Assembly: GCA_009926125.1 (NCBI GenBank)
Contig: RFPM01000004.1
Coordinates: 1-58,889 of the forward strand
Source: Flavobacteriales bacterium
GTDB lineage: Bacteria > Bacteroidota > Bacteroidia > Flavobacteriales_D > Crocinitomicaceae
Direction of reading: 5' to 3'
DNA length: 58,889 nt
Below, in pieces: positions 37,268-47,181 of this stretch (position 1 is the stretch's first letter; every line of letters starts with the position of its first letter). Under the pieces are notes generated by a model that was given only the letters and a program-made list of their open reading frames with translations, made no database searches and was not told the DNA's origin. The translations under genes and the position numbers were made by a program.

Positions 37268-38224
37268 ATGCAGAAAATTTTAATCATACAAACTGCATTT
37301 ATCGGAGATGTAATTTTAGCTACACCACTTATAGAAACATTGCGCTTACAATTTCCAAATTCTAAGATTGATTTCTTAGTTAAAAATGGCAATCAAAATC
37401 TTTTAATCAATCATCCGAACTTAAACAGAGTATTGGTATTTGATAAATCAAAAAAAATCAAAAGTTTACTAGCTCTTCTTAAGGAAATAAGGAAAGAAAA
37501 ATATGATTTAGTAATTAATTTACAACGTTTCTTTTCCTCGGGATTATTGACAGCTTTTTCAGGAGCAAAGGATAAACGTGGCTTTAAAAAAAATCCACTT
37601 TCCTTTTTATTTACTAAATCTTTTGATCATACAGTCAATAATGGGCTTCATGAAGTAGAGAGAAATTCAGCTCTTATTGAAGATTTATGCAAGAAAACTT
37701 ATATATCACCAAAATTATATCCAAGCGCAAGTGATTTTGATAAAATTTCCACTTTCCAGAGTAAAAATTATTATTGTATTGCACCATCGTCCGTTTGGTT
37801 TACAAAACAAGCACCAAAATCTGTATGGATAAAAACAATCCATTCAATTAAAGATAAAAATGCTATAATTTATCTAATTGGTGGTTCTGAAGATTTTAAT
37901 CTTTGTGAAGAAATTAGTATTGAAATTAAAAATACAGAAGTAAAAAATCTTGCAGGAAAACTCAGTTTAATGGAATCTGCGGCTCTGATAAAAGGAGCAA
38001 TTAGAACCTTCGTAAATGATTCTGGACCTTTGCACCTTGCTTCAGCAATGAATGCACCTGTTACAGTTTATTTCTGCTCAACAAGTCCAAGTTTTGGATT
38101 TGGACCATTATCTGATGATTCTGAAATTAAAGAGGTTAAAAATCTATCTTGCAAACCTTGCGGATTACATGGGTATAAATCTTGTCCGAAAGGACATTTT
38201 GAATGTGGCGAGAAACTATTGTAG
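37268..38224 (+). CDS. Glycosyltransferase family 9 (heptosyltransferase-like)
   Basis: MQKILIIQTAFIGDVILATPLIETLRLQFPNSKIDFLVK; FVNDSGPLHLASAMNAPVTVYFCSTSP. Confidence 0.92.
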   Translation: MQKILIIQTAFIGDVILATPLIETLRLQFPNSKIDFLVKNGNQNLLINHPNLNRVLVFDKSKKIKSLLALLKEIRKEKYDLVINLQRFFSSGLLTAFSGAKDKRGFKKNPLSFLFTKSFDHTVNNGLHEVERNSALIEDLCKKTYISPKLYPSASDFDKISTFQSKNYYCIAPSSVWFTKQAPKSVWIKTIHSIKDKNAIIYLIGGSEDFNLCEEISIEIKNTEVKNLAGKLSLMESAALIKGAIRTFVNDSGPLHLASAMNAPVTVYFCSTSPSFGFGPLSDDSEIKEVKNLSCKPCGLHGYKSCPKGHFECGEKLL

Positions 38225-39436
38225 TTATTGTAAAACTTTCTTCACCAAATCTGCAGCTTCTTGTAAGAGAACAACAGAATGAACATTTAATCCAGAATCT
38301 TCAATAATCTTTTTTGCTTCGATAGCATTTGTGCCCTGCAAACGAACAATAATTGGCACTGGAATTTGGCCTATATTTTTATAGGCATCAACAATTCCTT
38401 GCGCAACACGATCACAACGAACGATTCCACCAAAAATATTAATAAGAATTGCCTTTACGTTCGGGTCCTTTAAAATTATATGGAAAGCCTTTTCAACACG
38501 TTCTGCATTTGCAGTTCCTCCGACATCTAAAAAATTTGCAGGATTTCCACCAGAAAGTTTGATAATATCCATAGTAGCCATCGCTAAACCTGCACCATTT
38601 ACCATACAACCAACATTTCCATCTAGTTTAACAAAATTTAATCCAACTTCATCTGCTTCTACTTCAGTAGGATCTTCCTCTGATTTATCGCGCATTGCCT
38701 CATAATCTGGATGACGAAATAAACCGTTTCCATCAAGCGAAACTTTTGCATCAACGGCAATAATTTTATTATCTGAGGTTTTAAATAGCGGGTTTATCTC
38801 AAACATAGAAGCATCAATTCCTTCATATGCTTTATATAAAGTAGGAATAAACTTCACCATCTGTTTGAAAGCTTCACCCGATAATCCTAAGTTAAATGCT
38901 ATTTTTCTAGCTTGAAAAGCTTGAATTCCAACGCGAGGGTCAATTAGTTCTCGATAGATTTTTTCTGGAGTGTTTTCTGCTACATGTTCAATATTCATTC
39001 CACCTTCAGTAGAATATACAATCACATTTTTACCTTTTTCACGGTCTAAAAGAACAGACATATAAAATTCTTCCACTTCTGATTCACCTGGATAATAGAC
39101 ATCTTGAGCGATTAATACTTTACTAACCAACTTTCCAACTCCGTTTGTTTGAAGAGTTTGAAGATGTCCACCTAAAATTCCCCTTACCTTCTCTTCCACT
39201 TGGTCTATTCCCTTTGCTAAGACAACACCATGCGAACCTGTTTCCTCAATTGTACCTTTTCCTCTTCCTCCCGCATGAATTTGGGCTTTAATCACATACC
39301 AACTTGTTCCAGTTTTGGCTGTAAGTTCTTTTGCTGCTTCCAAAGCATCTTCAATTCGTTCAACAACAATCCCTTCCTGAATGGCTACACCGTAGCTTTT
39401 AAGTATTAATTTTCCTTGGTATTCATGCAAATTCAT
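38225..39436 (-). CDS. sucC: Succinate-CoA ligase (ADP-forming) beta subunit
   Basis: MNLHEYQGKLILKSYGVAIQEG, KAQIHAGGRGKG, FEINPLFKTSDNKIIAVDAKVSLDGNG, NIFGGIVRCDRVAQGI. Confidence 0.98.
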   Translation of the reverse strand: MNLHEYQGKLILKSYGVAIQEGIVVERIEDALEAAKELTAKTGTSWYVIKAQIHAGGRGKGTIEETGSHGVVLAKGIDQVEEKVRGILGGHLQTLQTNGVGKLVSKVLIAQDVYYPGESEVEEFYMSVLLDREKGKNVIVYSTEGGMNIEHVAENTPEKIYRELIDPRVGIQAFQARKIAFNLGLSGEAFKQMVKFIPTLYKAYEGIDASMFEINPLFKTSDNKIIAVDAKVSLDGNGLFRHPDYEAMRDKSEEDPTEVEADEVGLNFVKLDGNVGCMVNGAGLAMATMDIIKLSGGNPANFLDVGGTANAERVEKAFHIILKDPNVKAILINIFGGIVRCDRVAQGIVDAYKNIGQIPVPIIVRLQGTNAIEAKKIIEDSGLNVHSVVLLQEAADLVKKVLQ

Positions 39437-39503
39437 AATTCAAATTTTGAGACGTAAAAGTAAGATTTTCTTTTTAAGAAGTGCATTAAGAGAAGAAATA
39501 AAT

Positions 39504-40988
39504 CTATTCCATTCTATTTTTCCAAGACGAACTAATTTCCCGTGAAGAATATTCCACTACCTCATGTTTTTTTAAATCGCTCCAAATAGCATCAATTGAA
39601 TGTGCCAAAGCTTCGGCCTCTTCTTGCATTGCGTCTCTCATCACCTTTGGATCTTGAAAATAATGTTTAACAAAATTAGTATCAAAATTTCCACTCCTAA
39701 ATGCAGGATGTTTCAAAACATATTTCCCAAAATCCAATGTTGTTTTCACACCAGATATTTGATAATTATCAATTGCTTCAATCGCTCTGTCCATTGCCTC
39801 TTCTCTATTTTTACCCCAAACAACAAGTTTTGCAATCATCGGATCGTAATAAATTGGAATTTCCATTCCTTCAAGAAATGCATCGTCTACACGAATATTT
39901 TTTCCTGCAGGAATTCGGTAGCGATTCAATGTTCCAATATCAGGCGCAAAACCATTCAATGAATCTTCAGCATAAACCCTAACTTCGATTGCATGACCAT
40001 TGATTTTAAGTTCAGGTTGTAATTTTGGAAGTCGTTCCCCTCTAGCAACTAAAATTTGCCATTCTACTAAATCTAATCCAGTTATCATCTCAGTTACAGG
40101 ATGTTCAACCTGAAGGCGCGTATTCATTTCCAAAAAGAAAAAATTTAATTCAGCATCTAAGAGAAATTCTACAGTTCCAGCACCTTCATAATTACATGCT
40201 TTACAAACCGCAACTGCAGCCTCACCCATTTGTTTTCTTAATTCTTCACTTAAAACAATACTTGGCGCTTCTTCAACAACCTTTTGATGTCTTCTTTGAA
40301 TAGAACATTCTCTTTCAAAAAGATAGACAACATTTCCATGTTGATCCGCAAAAACTTGAATTTCAACATGACGAGGTTTATCTACAAATTTCTCAATAAA
40401 AACTGCATCATCGCCAAAAGAAGAAAGCGCTTCATTCTGAGCCATCAACATTTGCTCTTCAAATTCTGCAGTGCTATTTACTAGGCGCATTCCTTTTCCA
40501 CCTCCTCCTGCAGAAGCTTTAATTAAAATTGGATAACCGATTTTTTCAGCTATTTGTTTTGCCTCAGCGATATCTGAAATAGCAGTATCTACTCCAGGAA
40601 CAAGAGGGACATTGAATTTATTTACTGCTTGTTTAGCGCTTAATTTATCCCCCATAAGCTCCATTGATTCAGGAGAAGGACCAATTAGTTTTATTCCTGC
40701 TAGTTTAGCATTACGAGCAAAGCCTGCGTTTTCAGACAAAAATCCGTAGCCAGGATGAATGCCATCAACACCTAAATCCTTACAATGCTTTAAAATTAAA
40801 TCTTGTTGTAAATAACTTTCACTAGAAGGACTTTTACCAACATATACCGCTTCATCTGCTTCCAAAACATGAGGCGCAGTTTTATCAGCATCAGAATAGA
40901 TAGCTACACTTTTAATACCCATGATTTTGAGTGTACGAATAACCCGTCTTGCTATTTCCCCACGATTTGCAATTAATACCTTTTTCAT
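39504..40988 (-). CDS. accC: Acetyl-CoA carboxylase biotin carboxylase subunit
   Basis: MKKVLIANRGEIARRVIRTLK, HPGYGFLSENAGFARN, KASAGGGGKGMRLV, EMNTRLQVEHPVTEMITGLDLVEWQI. Confidence 0.95.
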   Translation of the reverse strand: MKKVLIANRGEIARRVIRTLKIMGIKSVAIYSDADKTAPHVLEADEAVYVGKSPSSESYLQQDLILKHCKDLGVDGIHPGYGFLSENAGFARNAKLAGIKLIGPSPESMELMGDKLSAKQAVNKFNVPLVPGVDTAISDIAEAKQIAEKIGYPILIKASAGGGGKGMRLVNSTAEFEEQMLMAQNEALSSFGDDAVFIEKFVDKPRHVEIQVFADQHGNVVYLFERECSIQRRHQKVVEEAPSIVLSEELRKQMGEAAVAVCKACNYEGAGTVEFLLDAELNFFFLEMNTRLQVEHPVTEMITGLDLVEWQILVARGERLPKLQPELKINGHAIEVRVYAEDSLNGFAPDIGTLNRYRIPAGKNIRVDDAFLEGMEIPIYYDPMIAKLVVWGKNREEAMDRAIEAIDNYQISGVKTTLDFGKYVLKHPAFRSGNFDTNFVKHYFQDPKVMRDAMQEEAEALAHSIDAIWSDLKKHEVVEYSSREISSSWKNRME

Positions 40989-41037
40989 TGTTAAAATTAA
41001 TTGAATGAATTATTTTTTTATGTTCGAGTAAAAAAAA

Positions 41038-44000
41038 CTACAAAGATGGAAGCTTTTTTTTCACTTTTTTATTTTTAAAATGTTTTTTCTCTTTCTTTCT
41101 AAAAATATCTAGAAAGGCTTGAAATAATTCAAAATCTTTCCAAGAATTAAATTCCTCATGGTACGAAATACCTGCACCTTGCGTAAATGGACCTGAATTT
41201 TCATTTACAGAATTTGCATTAGATTGATTAAAAACATTTACACGAAAAGTACCTTTTTCATTGATCAAATATTCAATATTTACATCACCAATAAGTGAAC
41301 TCTGAGTAGAACCCTCATTTGTAGCACTCTCACCATCTGTTTTATTTTCTACTCCAAAACTTCCAGATACTATTAAGCGGTCATTGAGTAAACCTGTTTT
41401 AACTCCGAGCTCAACAGAATTATCACCAGCAACCTTATCTGCTCCATAATCAACATTTAATTTATAGTTATCTGATAATTTACCAAGAGCTGCATTTATT
41501 TGAGATTCAACTAAATCAATTGCTGATGAACCATTAGCCGTAACTGTACCTTTTAATGGTTGGAATTTTCGGACTAGCAAAAGAGAAAAAAACTGGCGAT
41601 TTAACTCATCTTGTTCATTTGTTACCCTTCTAATCAAAGCTTTTCCTGTTTCGGGTGCTTTGGGAGCTGCGATATCAAATGTAATCGTTGGCTTTAAAAG
41701 TTTATCAGAAAGATTTAAGTAACATAATACATCTTGGTTTAAAAGTGACTTATCAGCAGTTTCTGGGCTTAACTCCAAAATAGAAATTTTCTTTAAATCA
41801 ATTGATGTTTTAATATCAAGATTAGCATCCAAAACATCACCATTCCATGAAATTGAAGATCCTTCATCAATATTAAAGGGTTGATTAATACCCATCATCA
41901 CAAAATTATATTTACTTCCTTTTACAATATTATAAGTTCCGTTCATTGTTAAATGATCCAGCTGATCTAATTTCATATTTATTTCTCCAAAACCTTTTGC
42001 TGTAATTTCATCACCAGAAAATTCATCAAAAATCAATTTTAAATAGCTGTCTGGCGTTACTTTAAATTTCAAATCAAGATTAACGCCTGAAAAGTTAATC
42101 TTTTCTTCAACGATTGCATTATTAATTCCTTTCTGAACAAATTGGATAAAATCTTCTGATTCTTCAATATCTGAAACACCATACATTGGGAAATTAATCA
42201 ATGTACCTTTTTTTGTCTCTAAGTCAACAAGAATATCTAGTTTATTTGCAGTGCCTGAAATATTTGCTGTGCCTTTTGCGTAAGCTTTCCCAAAATAAAC
42301 ATCACCATCTTTATAGTTTGTATTTAAAACCATAAATTGATTTAAAGGCAAAACTCTCAGAGGATTTAAAATATCTCTTTTGGATAAATCATCCTCAAAA
42401 TTTAAATTTAAATCAAAATTGAATCCGGTGAAATCTTTATGGTAAATTGTACCAACCATTGATGCAATATTCCCATCCTCATCTTTCAGCGGCAAATTAT
42501 TTATTAAAAACCCATCTTCAATAACATCAATTTTTCCGTTAAATCTATATTTAACGCCCAACAACTCAACTTTAACAGATCCTTTATCAATAGAAAGTTT
42601 ACCAGATAATTTTGGCTTATCTGGAGTGCCTTTTACAGTCAAAACACCCTTAAGTTTACCATTTAAATCTCTTGCTACAGTTGGATCGAGAAATGTATTT
42701 GCAAACTGAATATCTGTCTCATCAAATTTTAGGAGCAAATCAAGTTGATTTGTATTTATAAAATAAGCTCCTCCAAAATCTAAAGTAGGTTGATTTTTAT
42801 ATTCAAGTAAACCATTTAAAAGAATACTCTTTCGTAAATCACTCCAATCAGTTTGAATTAGAATATCGCCAACTTCTTGGCCGTCCAGAAAAAAATCTTT
42901 AAACGATGCATCACCTAAGTACTTAAAATTTGAATATGGATTTGATATCATACCCCAACCAGAAAAACTTCCCTTTAATTTTGACGGCAAACTTAAAACT
43001 GAGCTTAATTCATCTAAATCTAATTGTTGGACATCCATTTTTAACTTATCAAAATCATTTTTAGACAAGCAACCATTGATCTTAATTAGTTGATCATTGC
43101 GAGACAATCTAAAATTTGTAATGTGTAAGTCATTAGAAGTTAATGAAATATCAGATTCTTTCTCTATTTGCCATCTTAGTCCATTAAGAGAGAAAAAAGA
43201 TGGTTTTAAGAGAAAATTTATATGTGAATCATCTGAAAAAGTAGTCCGCCAAGCAATTTCTGAATAACCAGATGATTCAGGATCCCATGTTAAAGTTGAA
43301 TTTAACATTCCTTTAATTCCTGAATTCACAAAATGTACACTATTTAATTTTAATGAATCATTAATTGATAGAGAATTCACTAAAAAATCTCCCTTAATTT
43401 CACGATTAGAAATAGCCTGATTAATACTAATTCCTTGAAAAATATAATCATTAAAAAGAATGGATTCAGATCTGAAATTTGCGCTTAAACTACCTTTTCT
43501 AGCATTAAAATCACCTTTCAAGAAAGTGCTACTATTGACCTTTAGCTCTGGAACAAATATAGAAAGTAAATCATCTAATTCCTTAGTCTCAATTTCAAAG
43601 AAAAAATCACTTTCGCTTATTCGTTCCTGAGTTTCTTCTGAAACTAAATTTAAAGAGGGTAAAAGAACTGATAATTCATTTAAAATATCATTTAAAACAG
43701 TTTCATATTTAATTTTTCCCTTGATTTTAGCATCGACTAAGGAACTGGCAATTTCAATGTAATCCCCTGAGCTATTTCGCGAAAAGTTGGAATTAAAATA
43801 GGGAACATTTAATAATTTTTGATTTTCTTCATAGGAAAAGTTAGAGAGATTAATTTTTCCTGCCATTGATTCTAAACTAGGGCCAGAAATAGAACAAGAA
43901 ATATCTGTTGAAAGATAAATATTATTGTCTTTTGTGATATTTAGTGCTCCTAGATTCATCTTTTTCAAGTGAATTTCTGCTTCATATTTTTGAGTTGACC

Positions 44001-45573
44001 CTATGGAAATTTCACCATTGTAACTTAAATAAATATTTGGGTCTTTTATAAACAGGTTGGAAACTAAAATATCATCTATTAAACTCGCTTCTTTAATTTC
44101 TATGTTTGAGTAAGAATAATCATTAAACTGAAATTTCGAAAACAATGCACGAATCAATGGAAGGTTTAATTGCCCAGAATTTGAAATACTTCCTTCTATT
44201 TGAAGAAGGCCTGTTATAAGTCCTAAATCAGAATTATTTATAAGTGCTCCAAGATTAAAATCAGTAAGATCAATTGATAAAGTATCGTTTTTAATTGGTG
44301 AAAATAAAAGTCCTAAATCATTATTTTCAATTATATAATTAGATCTTAAAGAAATAGAACCTAAGGCTGTTTCTAACTTTTCTAAACCCAAATTAAAATG
44401 ATTCACTCTTCCAGCTATACTAGCATTCGTAACTTCAAAAAACTCAAGTTTTGAAAGTGGATTTTCTATCTTTATAGGAGCCATTGATTTTGGAAGAGCA
44501 ACACTTTGAATGTCTTTAAGTGTGACAAAAGATTTATCTATCCTGGCATTTAAAACCCCTTGATCGCCAATACTAAAATTTGGCAAAACGATTTTTCCTT
44601 TAATAAAAGACTTGTTTCCAAATCTTAAATCAAGATTGTTTATTGCTAAGGAACTTATAGGATTTTTGATGCTTGCACTAATCTTAATTTTAGAATCCAT
44701 TCCTTCTAAATCTGTAGCAAAATATGAAATATCTTTCATCGAGAGTGTGCTAGGATTAATTTCAACATCAAAAATTACAGAATCTGAAAAAGATGAAAAA
44801 GCAGACCAATTTCTATAAAGTAAATTCAATTTACTTGCTCGTAAATTCGTTTCATTGCTTATTAATTGAAACTTTTTAAGAAATATACCCTGAGACCCAA
44901 TTCTTAGACCAGCACTTAGCTTTTCAAGATTAAACCCTGATTTATCTTTACATTTTAGGTCCTGAATTTGAAGTTTTATCGTTTCACCTTGTAAAGCTAA
45001 ATTCTGAATATTTACTCCAATATTTCTTAAATGTAAATGAGCAAAATCAATGCCATATTTTTGAGGCTTTACTCGGAAATCATCGAAACGAAAGGAGAAT
45101 TTAGAAAGAGAAATATTCTTTGCACTGAACAAGAGTTTTTTAGTTTTTGTTTTTTGTGTGTCACCAGAAAAATAATCTGCTAAGAATGCATAATTATAGG
45201 ATCCATTTTTCTTATTCCGATTAAGATATATTGAACCCTTACTTAATTTAATTTCTCCAATATCAAAACTATTTTTATTAAGATCATAATCATCCAAAGT
45301 CAAAAGAATAGATTCTGCGTAAAGAAGCGTGTCCTTCTTCATGTCTAAAATAAGAACCCCATTTAAAGAAACCTTATCAAAAAGAATAATCTCAAGGCCT
45401 TTTAATTCTATTTTTGTATTTAACTCTTTAGAAAGAAATGCAACAACTTTGTCTGCTAGAAAGGTCTGAAAAGTACTTGTTCGGATAAGAAAAGTAAAAA
45501 TGATTATACAGATGAGTAAGCATTCAAAAAATATACCCAATGAATTAATCGCTATTTTCTGTAATTTTACCAT
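41038..45573 (-). CDS. tamB: Translocation/assembly module TamB-like protein (DUF490 C-terminal domain)
   Basis: 1511 aa with N-terminal TM anchor, AsmA-like repetitive beta structure, C-terminal LNRQFFSLLLVRKFQP...VESQINAALGKLSDNYKLNVDYGADKVAGDNSVELGVKTGLLNDRLIVSGSFG. Confidence 0.9.
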   Translation of the reverse strand: MVKLQKIAINSLGIFFECLLICIIIFTFLIRTSTFQTFLADKVVAFLSKELNTKIELKGLEIILFDKVSLNGVLILDMKKDTLLYAESILLTLDDYDLNKNSFDIGEIKLSKGSIYLNRNKKNGSYNYAFLADYFSGDTQKTKTKKLLFSAKNISLSKFSFRFDDFRVKPQKYGIDFAHLHLRNIGVNIQNLALQGETIKLQIQDLKCKDKSGFNLEKLSAGLRIGSQGIFLKKFQLISNETNLRASKLNLLYRNWSAFSSFSDSVIFDVEINPSTLSMKDISYFATDLEGMDSKIKISASIKNPISSLAINNLDLRFGNKSFIKGKIVLPNFSIGDQGVLNARIDKSFVTLKDIQSVALPKSMAPIKIENPLSKLEFFEVTNASIAGRVNHFNLGLEKLETALGSISLRSNYIIENNDLGLLFSPIKNDTLSIDLTDFNLGALINNSDLGLITGLLQIEGSISNSGQLNLPLIRALFSKFQFNDYSYSNIEIKEASLIDDILVSNLFIKDPNIYLSYNGEISIGSTQKYEAEIHLKKMNLGALNITKDNNIYLSTDISCSISGPSLESMAGKINLSNFSYEENQKLLNVPYFNSNFSRNSSGDYIEIASSLVDAKIKGKIKYETVLNDILNELSVLLPSLNLVSEETQERISESDFFFEIETKELDDLLSIFVPELKVNSSTFLKGDFNARKGSLSANFRSESILFNDYIFQGISINQAISNREIKGDFLVNSLSINDSLKLNSVHFVNSGIKGMLNSTLTWDPESSGYSEIAWRTTFSDDSHINFLLKPSFFSLNGLRWQIEKESDISLTSNDLHITNFRLSRNDQLIKINGCLSKNDFDKLKMDVQQLDLDELSSVLSLPSKLKGSFSGWGMISNPYSNFKYLGDASFKDFFLDGQEVGDILIQTDWSDLRKSILLNGLLEYKNQPTLDFGGAYFINTNQLDLLLKFDETDIQFANTFLDPTVARDLNGKLKGVLTVKGTPDKPKLSGKLSIDKGSVKVELLGVKYRFNGKIDVIEDGFLINNLPLKDEDGNIASMVGTIYHKDFTGFNFDLNLNFEDDLSKRDILNPLRVLPLNQFMVLNTNYKDGDVYFGKAYAKGTANISGTANKLDILVDLETKKGTLINFPMYGVSDIEESEDFIQFVQKGINNAIVEEKINFSGVNLDLKFKVTPDSYLKLIFDEFSGDEITAKGFGEINMKLDQLDHLTMNGTYNIVKGSKYNFVMMGINQPFNIDEGSSISWNGDVLDANLDIKTSIDLKKISILELSPETADKSLLNQDVLCYLNLSDKLLKPTITFDIAAPKAPETGKALIRRVTNEQDELNRQFFSLLLVRKFQPLKGTVTANGSSAIDLVESQINAALGKLSDNYKLNVDYGADKVAGDNSVELGVKTGLLNDRLIVSGSFGVENKTDGESATNEGSTQSSLIGDVNIEYLINEKGTFRVNVFNQSNANSVNENSGPFTQGAGISYHEEFNSWKDFELFQAFLDIFRKKEKKHFKNKKVKKKLPSL

Positions 45574-45599
45574 GCTTTCATAACAAATTTAAGAATCTT

Positions 45600-46619
45600 T
45601 TGGCTGTAAACAACATAATTATACTCGGAATTGAATCCTCGTGCGATGATACATCAGCAGCCATTTTGGCTGGAACAAAAATCTTATCAAATGTTACAGC
45701 TACACAATTGATTCATGAGAGATATGGAGGTGTGGTTCCAGAATTAGCTTCGAGAGCACATCAAGAAAATATTTTGCCAGTTGTAGAACGAGCAATTGAA
45801 GAAGCAGGTATCACGCTAAAAGATATCCAAGCAGTAGCATTTACTCAGGGACCTGGACTTCTTGGCTCACTGGTTGTCGGTACTTCTTTTGCAAAAGCAT
45901 TTGCACTTGCCCAAAATATTCCTTTGCTTGCAGTTCACCATATGAAAGCGCATATTTTGGCCCATTTTATAGACGATATGGAGAAAGAAAAACCTACTTT
46001 TCCTTTTTTATGCTTAACTGTTTCTGGAGGTCATACACAAATCGTATTGGTAGAAAGTCACTTAAAAATGTCAATTTTAGGAAAAACAATCGATGATGCA
46101 GCCGGAGAAGCATTTGATAAAGCAGCAAAAATGTTAGGTTTTTATTATCCTGGAGGTCCCTTAATTGATAAATTTGCACAATTAGGAAATCCCGATAAAT
46201 TCACTTTCTCAAAGCCAAGAATTCAAGGTCTTGATTTTAGTTTTAGTGGCTTAAAAACATCAATTTTATATAGTATTCGTGATGCGCAAAAAGAAAACCC
46301 AAATTTTATTGAAGAAAATCGCAATGATTTATGCGCTTCCATTCAAAAATCGATAGTTAGTATTCTTATACAAAAACTTGAACAAGCAGTTCAACAAACT
46401 GGAGTTAATCAAGTTGCCTTAGCAGGAGGCGTTTCAGCAAATAGTGAGCTCAGAAAAGTATTAAACGGAAAAAAAATGGACGATTGGAAAGTTTTTATTC
46501 CTAAATTTGAATACTGTACAGACAATGCAGCAATGATTGCAATTGCAGGGAAATTTCTCTTTGATTCAGGGGATTTTGCAACACAAGCTGTTAGTGCAAA
46601 AGCAAGAATGGATTGGTAA
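45600..46619 (+). CDS. tsaD: tRNA N6-adenosine threonylcarbamoyltransferase TsaD
   Basis: ILGIESSCDDTSAAIL, GGVVPELASRAHQENILPVV, HHMKAHILAHF, SGGHTQIVLV, LAGGVSANSELR. Apparent TTG start. Confidence 0.98.
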   Translation: MAVNNIIILGIESSCDDTSAAILAGTKILSNVTATQLIHERYGGVVPELASRAHQENILPVVERAIEEAGITLKDIQAVAFTQGPGLLGSLVVGTSFAKAFALAQNIPLLAVHHMKAHILAHFIDDMEKEKPTFPFLCLTVSGGHTQIVLVESHLKMSILGKTIDDAAGEAFDKAAKMLGFYYPGGPLIDKFAQLGNPDKFTFSKPRIQGLDFSFSGLKTSILYSIRDAQKENPNFIEENRNDLCASIQKSIVSILIQKLEQAVQQTGVNQVALAGGVSANSELRKVLNGKKMDDWKVFIPKFEYCTDNAAMIAIAGKFLFDSGDFATQAVSAKARMDW

Positions 46620-46722
46620 GAAAATTCTTTAAGAGTAAAGTAACAACTGTTTATCTTATCTTAAAAAGTTTTTTTGTGTAAATTCGTATTATCATTTCAA
46701 CTACATACTTTATATAGAAAAA

Positions 46723-47175
46723 ATGCGTTTTAATCTTGTTTTCTTTTTTCTACAATGTACTTCTCTTTTGATTGCTCAAAACCATGTAACTTGGAGTTTT
46801 ACGTTCGATAATATGAACTCAAACATTGTTATTACTGGAACTATTGACGAAGGTTGGCACCTTTACTCTCAAAAAACACCTGCTAATGCTGGACCAATAC
46901 CTGTGACTGTTAACATAAATAAAAAAAATGGCTTAAAACTAATTGGTAAATTTCAGGAAAAACTTGAGCCTCACGAGATTTTTGATGTAAATTTTGATTC
47001 AAAAGTGTATCTTTTCGAACATTCCTACTTAGCAGAACAGAAAATAAAAATAAAAATAAAAAAAATGAAAACTCAACATTTAAAACAACTCAATGGAAGC
47101 GTTCTATACATGGTTTGTGACGATACCAGATGTCTTCCTCCTCTTGAAGTCCCATTTGCAATAATTATAAACTAA
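46723..47175 (+). CDS. Stand-alone DsbD N-terminal-domain-like secreted protein
   Basis: Signal peptide, GTIDEGWHLYSQKTPANAGPIPVTV, GSVLYMVCDDTRCLPPLEVPFAI, as in the nDsbD (alpha) domain. Confidence 0.82.
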   Translation: MRFNLVFFFLQCTSLLIAQNHVTWSFTFDNMNSNIVITGTIDEGWHLYSQKTPANAGPIPVTVNINKKNGLKLIGKFQEKLEPHEIFDVNFDSKVYLFEHSYLAEQKIKIKIKKMKTQHLKQLNGSVLYMVCDDTRCLPPLEVPFAIIIN

Positions 47176-47181
47176 AATTAC

